From Mugil cephalus (Eukaryota > Chordata > Actinopteri > Mugiliformes > Mugilidae): DNA of 64,000 bases. The notes under the pieces are model-generated. The model did no database searches, had not been told where the DNA came from, and worked only from the letters and a program-made list of their open reading frames with translations. Positions 58,257 through 64,000 of the stretch are shown here, one piece after another. The position numbers were made by a program, and so were the translations under genes. The DNA is taken from positions 23,408,001 through 23,472,000 of the forward strand of contig NC_061773.1 in NCBI RefSeq assembly GCF_022458985.1. Reading direction: 5' to 3'. Every line of letters starts with the position of its first letter. The first letter of the stretch is position 1.

Positions 58257-61200
58257 TATATATTATATATTATATATATTAAAAAAAACACTACAATACA
58301 AACAAGCAATATAAAACAATGTATAAACATTATGATCCCAGTTAAGATTGTTCACAGGTTTGTTTGAGTTGGATCCAGTGTTTCAGTTCAACTTTAAAAG
58401 TTTTTTTTAATCTTGACGTGTACGTATATGACGTTATCCGAAAAAGTAAAAGCTGAGTGGCAAAGAAATCATAGCAGCTACCATCACCACAAACACCCTT
58501 ATTATTCCCTAGATGCTGGAGAAATAAACGGTGATGATATAAGGACAGTTGATTCACTTTTTTTAAATTTTTAATTCAGTTTCTGTATTTGAGAGGGACA
58601 ATACAAATGAATCGACGTTTTGACAGTATAAATGCACCCGATGAAAATGATTTGAAAGGCTGATTTTCATCTGTGGTCCCTTCACCAGGTGTTTTATGGA
58701 GTTTCAGAATAAATACACAAAAACAGCATATACACAAATAACCTATGTCGTTTACACGAGAGAACAATGAAAGTTACCTGCTACAGTAGCAATAAAATAA
58801 CACACACTCAATCAGTGCTCACATTTTTTGGTGTCAACGAGCCATTTATTAGCCAAGTGCTGTGATGTGACGCTCTGTATGAGGAGACAGTCTGACCGAA
58901 CGCAGGGATCGTGTAGCCTCTCTCTTCTTGCTGCACCTCAGCTGGTTCTTATAGATTTAAAATGTATGAAACCAGATAGTTGAGGAGGAGCAGAGCTGTG
59001 CATGATCTGCTGTACTGGACAGATGTTTTTCCCCCAAAGCAGTTTGTTTCTTAAGAATATGACATTGTTCATTAATGCTTATAAGCAACATTGTTCATAA
59101 TTAAACTGCTTTCTAGATGGATAACGTTAACTCACAGTGAGATTTAATGTGGTATATTTAACTACAAGCTACAGCTTGTCTACAGCTACAAGACCTGGAG
59201 AATAAAAAAAATGATTGTTTGGACAATTATTATTACTTCCAAGTATTTTTTTTAAAGTTTCTAGGCTTTAGACTGAGTGTTTTACAGTAGCTCACTAAAG
59301 AAGAGAACTGTGTGGATTTATGCCATCATTAATATTTCACAATAATCCATTGAAACGTTGAGCTTTTATTATTTATTTTTTTGTATTTACCTGTTGTCCT
59401 TTATCTCCTCAGGTTTTCCTAATGTGGGGAAAAGCAGCCTCATCAACAGTGTGAAGGGCGTCCTGGCGTGTCACGTCGCCGTGAAGAGGGGCAACACCAA
59501 GTATGTGTTTAATCAAATACTCCATGTTTCCTTTTATGACGTTAATAATTTACATATTTAATTAACTCTTCTTTCTCTCTTCGCCTCTGACCAGACACAT
59601 GCAGGAGGTTCACATCTCCAAGAGCGTGAAGCTGATAGACAGTCCGGGAATCGTGGCGTCGCCGTCCAACCCGCCCGCCTCCATGGCTCTGAGGAGCCTG
59701 CAGGTGGAGGAGGGGCAGGAGAGCGTGGGCGAGGCCGTCAGGACTCTGCTCAAGCAGTGTGATAAGACCGAGGTAGGTGGGAAGGGAGAGACGTGTTGGG
59801 TCTGGTTGTTCTCATCAGCTGCTTTTCTCTTAAATTAACCCAGTGTTTGGTTTAATTTTTCTAGATCATGCTTCAGTACAACGTCCCCGACTACAGGAAC
59901 TCTCTGGAGTTTCTGAACTTATTCGCCAAAAAACGAGGTTTCCTGCAGAAAGGCGGCGTTCCTAACGCAGAGCAGGCCGCCAACACCTTCCTCGATGATT
60001 GGACAGGGTGAGTGTTTGGGTGTTTCTGGGGGTTTAGGGAAGCTGAGCCAGCTGCAGTTTGGAAATGAGGACAAAAATGTGAACCTGCATAAAACGATGA
60101 AGACTTCTAATCCAACTCTGATCCAAGCACCGTGGCAGGATGTCTGCAGATATGTCGAGTGGCAACGTTTCTGATTAGATGTTTAAAATCGACAATATTT
60201 TCTCCATGTCTGCTCAGAGCCAAACTCGGCTACCACTCCAAGGCGCCGGGAAACCACAGCCTCCCTCCCTACCTGTCTGACGCTGTGGTCGCCGAGATGC
60301 AGAAAGGCTGGGATCCGAAGATACTGAAAGCAGGAAACGAGGAAACTCTGAAAGGTACCGGTGTTAAATTCAGGTTTTCTAATCCAATAGAATATTTTTG
60401 TAGATGTCTTTTTAATTCTTAACATTTATTTTCTTGTTTTTAAGGCCATGGGTGTAAAGCATAGGTCTTGTGCAGGGGAGGGGGGGTCGCAAAATCTTTG
60501 GTTGATTGGACATTTATTATACATATATATGTTTTGTTTTTTTTTTAATTTGCCCCACAAATTTAAATTTTCTCAAATACACATCAACATGAATCTAACA
60601 TATATTAGATAAGAGATGATAATAATAATGTATATTTATAAATAGCACTAGGTTGAGTTTAATATATATAACACATATAGTAGGTAGTGGGTCACTACTT
60701 AATTTCCCCCCTCAGTTTGGGATCCTTGGCCTGAAAAACTTTGAAGACACCTGGAATAAAGAGATGCCAGAATGAAAGTCTTAGCTGAAAGGCTCATCTC
60801 GTCTAACATGTCTCTTGCAGGCGTTAAGTTCCCGAGCATTTCCAGCAGCATCACCTTCATCTCCAAAGGCCCGACTGCTGGTCTGCTGAGCGTCGCCGAC
60901 GTCGCCGAAGAAAAACCTCCCGCTGAGCCGAAGGCTGCAGCCGCAGAGGAAGCAGAAGCAGCAGAAGCAGCAGCAGCAGCAGACGGGAACGACGAAAACG
61001 ATGAGGTAACTAGAGACGGAGAAAGAAACGCGCCGGACGACGCGGCTGCTTGAGATAATGGAAATGAGGACAAAAAACGCAAGTCTCGATTTGTTGATGA
61101 AGACTTCTAATCCAACTCTGATCCTTTTACTTAACTGGAAGCTTTTTCTGTGTCTGTGGGATTTCTGGATTTATAAACGTTTGCTCTGTTTGCAGCCTGA

Positions 61201-61699
61201 GGAAACTACAGAGGTGGCAACAAAAGCAAAGAAAAAGTCACTCAAAGGTAAGTTTTGTTAAATTTTCTTGTCTATAACAAATCAGTTTTATCAAGTATCT
61301 GCACATTTTTCTTTGTATTATTCTGTTTTATTTCTTAATTATTTTCTTTTTAAATCAATATTAATGGAAGCATTATATTGCTTCATATATATGATATGTA
61401 ATAATTCTTATTTAATTATGTAACAATAATGTAATCATATTTACTTTATTATTATAGTCATAATTTTCTGTATGTAACATGTAATTATCATGAAAAGTCT
61501 CACACACACATATTGTTCACACTTTGTTCATATCTGTATTGTCTGAACAAAAGAAATGTATTTTATTTTATTTATTTTTTAACATCTCATTTTCTCTTTT
61601 CCACCAGGTCACGTGCAGTTTCAGTCCGTCCCCATTGACATCAACCTCTCTGCAGCTACAACAGCCGACGCCTACGACTTCAACACGGACTTTAAATGA
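53068..61699 (+). CDS. GNL3: Nucleostemin (guanine nucleotide-binding protein-like 3)
   Basis: Fifteen coding exons: 53068-53080, 53290-53348, 54913-55053, 55908-56027, 56113-56190, 56268-56403, 56502-56605, 57869-58019, 59413-59500, 59595-59772, 59865-60007, 60218-60354, 60821-61005, 61196-61247, 61608-61699. All introns are GT-AG, and the 1,677-nt sum gives 558 aa (human about 549). The N-terminus MKRPKLRKASKR is a basic nucleolar segment. Residues 72-111 are Lys/Glu-rich coiled coil. The GTPase is circularly permuted (YlqF/YawG type): G5 DARDP 150-154, G4 NKIDL 180-184, G1 GFPNVGKSS 268-276, G2 RGNTK 293-297, G3 DSPG 312-315. The C-terminus is acidic with an Ala/Glu run (about 492-506) and ends AYDFNTDFK. 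Known role: a nucleolar GTP-binding protein in pre-rRNA processing and stem-cell proliferation. It hosts two snoRNA candidates. The exon 7 donor (GTG|GTAGGA) is the least certain junction. Confidence 0.95.
53525..54660 (-). mobile_element. Two LINE fragments in GNL3 intron 2
   Basis: 53,530-53,640 carries the tail block CAACTTTATTGTCATTACAC ... AGCATCTAACCAGAAGTGCA seen at 41,300-41,390. From about 53,968 a second tail (ACTTTATTTTTCCCACAACT) opens a minus-strand element. Its pol relic includes [20 protein letters not shown] at about 54,540-54,600. Both are antisense to GNL3 and degenerate. ORFs at 53,658-54,201 are inside. Confidence 0.65.
55195..55400 (+). mobile_element. hAT-like terminal fragment in GNL3 intron 3
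   Basis: CAGGGGTGTGAAACTCACAT is a slightly altered copy of the CAGGGGTGTCAAAC terminus. The interior ends with TTTGCAAATTCACACTACAG and GCCAGATTAAAGCCTCTGC, matching 5,705-5,730 and 11,310-11,330. It is non-coding. Confidence 0.5.
56859..57260. mobile_element. CAGTGCGTTTACATGCA-type MITE in GNL3 intron 7
   Basis: It is inverted relative to the 19.4-kb copy. One end is CAGTTTACATGCA (degenerate), the other TGCATGTAAATGCACTG. Shared interior includes CCTCCACACTAGGTGGCGAT, GGTTAATACCGTGTTAATAC and TGGGTGTCTTGATCGGATAA. It is 402 bp against 535, with no ORF. Confidence 0.7.
58206..58282. repeat. (TA)n microsatellite in GNL3 intron 8
   Basis: About 45 bases of pure TA are followed by ATATATTATATATT repeats. 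Intron 8 (58,020-59,412) otherwise shows no snoRNA or gene on inspection. Confidence 0.9.
60059..60126 (+). ncRNA. Box C/D snoRNA candidate (SNORD19-like), GNL3 intron 11
   Basis: About 68 nt. A terminal stem TTGGA/TCCAA encloses box C ATGAGGA (60,065-60,071, one change from RTGATGA), a C'-like ACGATGA (60,094-60,100) and box D CTGA (60,118-60,121). The guide directly before D is CTTCTAATCCAACT, shared exactly with the intron 13 copy. Its last 8 bases complement AGUUGGAU of 18S rRNA; counting 5 nt from box D would place 2'-O-methylation on the G of AGUUG. Box D lies about 96 nt from the 3' splice site, within the usual window. GNL3 hosts SNORD19/19B/69 in mammals; assignment to SNORD19 is inference. 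Confidence 0.7.
60455..60752 (-). mobile_element. CAGGGGTCTTCAA-family copy in GNL3 intron 12
   Basis: It is an inverted match to 8,043-8,667: GGGTCGCAAAATCTTTGG, AATTTAAATTTTCTCAAATA, CATATAGTAGGTAGTGG and a degraded end at GAAGACACCTGG. It is about half the length of the 8-kb copy, with the middle deleted. Confidence 0.6.
61057..61127 (+). ncRNA. Box C/D snoRNA candidate (SNORD19-like), GNL3 intron 13
   Basis: About 70 nt, paralogous to the intron 11 candidate. Both share GGAAATGAGGACAAAAA at the 5' end and GATGAAGACTTCTAATCCAA plus CTCTGATCC at the 3' end; the centre differs. Box C is ATGAGGA (61,064-61,070), C' is TTGATGA (61,094-61,100), box D is CTGA (61,118-61,121). The terminal stem is weaker (GGA/TCC plus two A-T). 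Box D lies about 74 nt from the acceptor. Shared boxes and guide with a divergent centre argue for selection on the RNA. Confidence 0.7.
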
Positions 61700-62400
61700 G
61701 CCTCAAACTGAACTGAGTTCACGTTAAGAGCTGGACGGAAGAAAACGCTCACATGAAGAGGACCTCTGACCTTCTGTCTGTCCTTCCAGTTGAATGATTT
61801 AAGTCCAGATTTGAGCCACTTCATCTCGGCTTAAACCCGGTAGATGGTGGGAAAACTTACAAGCAGCCAAAATATAAGACACACATGTAAAAACAAATGA
61901 GTTCTGATAAGAGTCCTGCACAAAAATCCTCCTGTATGACTGTTTTTGGAGGATGTTTTTGGTGGATGACGCACCAGAGTTGCTCCCAGTGCTTCACACT
62001 GATGTGAGTCAGTGGGTAAATGTGATGCTGTGACTGTAAAATGCTTTTAAGCACCAAAAAGGTTGAAAAGCACTTAAATAAAAGGTGTCTGTATAATATA
62101 ATTAAATAGTACTACAACCTACAGCCTCCAAAATAAAAACAGCTTCCAGGAGCAAACATTTAGTGCAGGATGGAACTTATTCGTTTTCACTATTGTACCT
62201 AATTTATTGGCCAGTAAGCAAATTCTGGACTAATCTTTCAGCTGATCCAAACCAGTTTTTTGTCTAGAACTGCGTGTGTGTGTATATAACTATTTCTCCC
62301 AGATGTCTGCAAAAGGTGTCCAGACGTTATTTGTAATATTTTGTGTTGATGCAAAATACTGTACATAGACAATTTACTATAAATGTAATAAAACCATCTA
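61700..62400 (+). other. GNL3: GNL3 3' UTR
   Basis: Non-coding sequence after the GNL3 stop codon contains AATAAA at 62,077-62,082 and again at 62,387-62,392. I infer the main cleavage site shortly after 62,400 with a possible proximal one near 62,100. The GLT8D1 3' end begins about 130 bases further on the other strand. Confidence 0.6.
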
Positions 62401-62526
62401 CGAAACGACGAGCTGCCTCCTTTTCATTATATTCTTCTAATTATGATGCAACTGATTAATTCTGCACCATTTTAACAGCTTTTATTATTTTACATTTGGG
62501 AAATTACAGAAATAAAGCAAAATCAA

Positions 62527-63309
62527 AGGAGTTTATCACATAGGTTTTATTTCATGTATTGTACAAAAAAAGATGAATATTTACACCGACACGGCTAAAC
62601 TGCTTTTCGATGCTTATTACAAAAATCCTGTAGTTAGGTAAATAGATGGGGTGGGGTAAGCGTTGGCACAAACACGTCCTTAGGTTTTAGTTTGCTTAGT
62701 GGTCCGCGTACAGTTCAACCTGAAGAACGAGTCATTTGTGGCAAATTAAAAATAACGGCGCATCATGAAGAGACTCCACCGTCGTATCAAAACTAGGGCT
62801 TCACAAATGTTACGTACAATATTTTTTAAATTCCACAGGAGGTGTGAACTGAGGTAATGGTGTTAGAGCATCTTCATGAATCAAAGAGCGACTTGGGGAA
62901 TGTGCTTCGGGCTGATTATTACACCATCACAGCTCAGCTACAAAAACACTTTAGTTTGCTAATCACGATTCAGCTGCTTGTAAACGTACCCACCTACTTA
63001 TACGCCATCATAATTTGTGCATAAATGTGTTGGCACGCTGTCATTGTATCTGACCACTGCTGGCAGGTAGTGTTATATATATATATCCACGTTCTCTGAT
63101 CATTTATATGTCAAACAATCTCATTTTTAACAGTTTATCAAAACCACAGGTGGCTGCTATTTCAAAAGGGACAGGACAAAGGTTTAGTGTTAAGGTAGTA
63201 ACGCAGGTCCACACAGAACTCAAAAACAGGGGGTTTGGCAAATGAGAAGAAGGCCTTAGTTCCTGAGATGTTAACGGGGTTTCTGCTGCGAAGGTCCCGT
63301 CCTTGGAGT
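62527..63309 (-). other. GLT8D1: GLT8D1 3' UTR
   Basis: It runs from the stop codon at 63,310 down to a canonical AATAAA on the minus strand (62,551-62,546). A (TA)n is at 63,075. The plus-strand ORF 63,235-63,498 is a shadow of the coding exon. Confidence 0.6.
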
Positions 63310-63494
63310 CTAGCTGTCGCCCGCGTGTCGGCGCACGGGGTGAAACTTCCCCGTGGGGTCGGGGATGAACCACTTGTCCCACACGTCGGTGAAGGAGGAC
63401 GTCCGTCCCCAGGGCTTGTAGTGTCCGTTCCAGTGGAGGAGTTTGGCGGCTTTAACAAACTGGAGGGAGTAGCGGTTTCCAGCGCCTGTCGTAC
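63310..63494 (-). CDS. GLT8D1: GLT8D1, last coding exon (partial gene)
   Basis: On the minus strand an acceptor (CTCTTCAG|GTACGACAGG) opens a frame in phase 2. It reads TGAGNRYSLQFVKAAKLLHW, then NGHYKPWGRTSSFTDVWDKW and FIPDPTGKFHPVRRHAGDS, and stops at TAG. I recognise this as the C-terminus of glycosyltransferase 8 domain-containing protein 1. The HWNGHYKPW segment corresponds to the GT8-family C-terminal motif (H-x-G-x-x-K-P-W) that contacts the sugar-nucleotide/metal site. The family are type II membrane glycosyltransferases of the Golgi; GLT8D1's physiological substrate is not well settled. The rest of the gene lies beyond the right edge. GNL3 next to it, tail to tail, supports the call. 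Confidence 0.92.
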
Positions 63495-64000
63495 CTGAAG
63501 AGATGGGTCATTATTTCCTTTTATTGTGATAAGTATTCAGACATTATACTGTTTCTTTTTGAAAATTATAATATAAACCTGCATCGTTCCCAATAGTCTG
63601 ATCATCGAGTCAACATTTAAACTGGATTATCACAGTCTTTTACGGGAATAACTTGTCATTTTTGGAAGTTATTATTTTTTGGCTGGACCAGAAAATGCTC
63701 TAGTGTCGGTCAGTTCAACATGTAGATGTATTATGTCCAGTGGATTTACATTAATGCCCTCAGGGCAGCGCTATTGTGCACCCCCACAAGTAAGACAACC
63801 CCAACTCTTTTAAACTTAATGACCCACGAGGGAAATTACTTTGACACAGTAGCTTCTGCAGTTTCCCCACTGTGGGACAAATGAATGTTTTTCTATTCTA
63901 TTCTTCGTTACACATAAAAGTAAACATCTTTAAAAACAAGAAAGATAAAATAATAATAAGTATTGTTGAAAATAAGTATTCTTATCTAGCTAAATAAAAT
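63495..64000 (-). other. GLT8D1: GLT8D1 intron with a LINE-tail scrap
   Basis: No further coding exon is visible before the window ends. At 63,750-63,905 the plus strand carries GGGAAATTACTTTGACACAG, CAGTTTCCCCACTGTGGGAC and TTCTATTCTATTCT, a LINE 3'-tail type sequence ending in a short tandem repeat. Confidence 0.5.

Noticed and set aside
58533-58690. TGATGA-type motifs in GNL3 intron 8 considered as a third snoRNA (SNORD69)
   Set aside because: No box D at a suitable distance and no terminal stem. The GATGAAAA...TTTTCATC pairing near 58,640 encloses only about 17 bases.
60699-61082. 127-aa minus-strand frame rich in Ser/Ala
   Set aside because: It is antisense to GNL3 exon 13 and arises from its GCAG repeats.
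1-64000. CRISPR arrays, operons, phage or bacterial genes
   Set aside because: None seen; regular tandem units here are vertebrate satellites or microsatellites, and the gene structure is eukaryotic.

Overview
This is a vertebrate nuclear genomic window, almost certainly from a ray-finned (teleost) fish. The evidence is split genes with GT-AG introns, an AT-rich non-coding background, and a mixed load of short, diverged transposable elements of the kinds common in teleosts: L2/CR1-type LINE fragments, Penelope-like fragments, Tc1-like deletion derivatives, hAT-like elements and several small inverted-repeat (MITE-like) families. There is no operon structure and no bacterial or phage gene, and I saw no CRISPR array.

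Bases 1-45,440 hold no protein-coding gene I can support. They hold one intact tRNA-Pro(AGG) gene (13,621-13,692, minus), two decayed tRNA-Pro-like copies, and many mobile-element remnants. Several of these are nested: a TIR element inside another repeat at 24.0-24.5 kb, a MITE inside a hAT-like element at 4.8-5.7 kb, and a retroposed insert with 15-bp target duplications at 15.9-16.3 kb. A family of non-autonomous elements with terminal GAGGGTATGCA recurs at 0.6, 4.2, 35.3 and 39.3 kb.

Bases 45,440-63,494 are the gene cluster. (1) A two-exon C2H2 zinc-finger gene lies on the minus strand, with coding exons 50,430-50,610 and 46,907-47,826, four fingers and about 366 aa. (2) GNL3 (nucleostemin), the nucleolar circularly permuted GTPase, lies on the plus strand. 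I resolved 15 coding exons from 53,068 to 61,699 that splice to an uninterrupted 558-aa frame. (3) The last coding exon of GLT8D1, a glycosyltransferase family 8 domain protein, lies on the minus strand at 63,310-63,494. GNL3 and GLT8D1 converge tail to tail, as I recall them being neighbours in other vertebrates. The zinc-finger gene and GNL3 diverge head to head across about 2.4 kb.

GNL3 introns 11 and 13 each carry a related box C/D snoRNA candidate. This fits the known role of GNL3 as host of SNORD19/19B/69 in mammals. The putative guide before box D is complementary to an 8-nt stretch of 18S rRNA around AGUUGGAU. A ribosome-biogenesis GTPase and rRNA-modification guides would thus come from one transcript. 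The GNL3 promoter region carries an ETS-type site, a CACGTG E-box and a pyrimidine-rich (TOP-like) stretch.

I found no clearly new biochemical system. The most useful leads are the duplicated snoRNA pair, the GAGGGTATGCA element family, the duplicated tRNA-Pro block, the reiterated GTGTTA element with its 126-bp tandem repeat, and the datable nested insertions.
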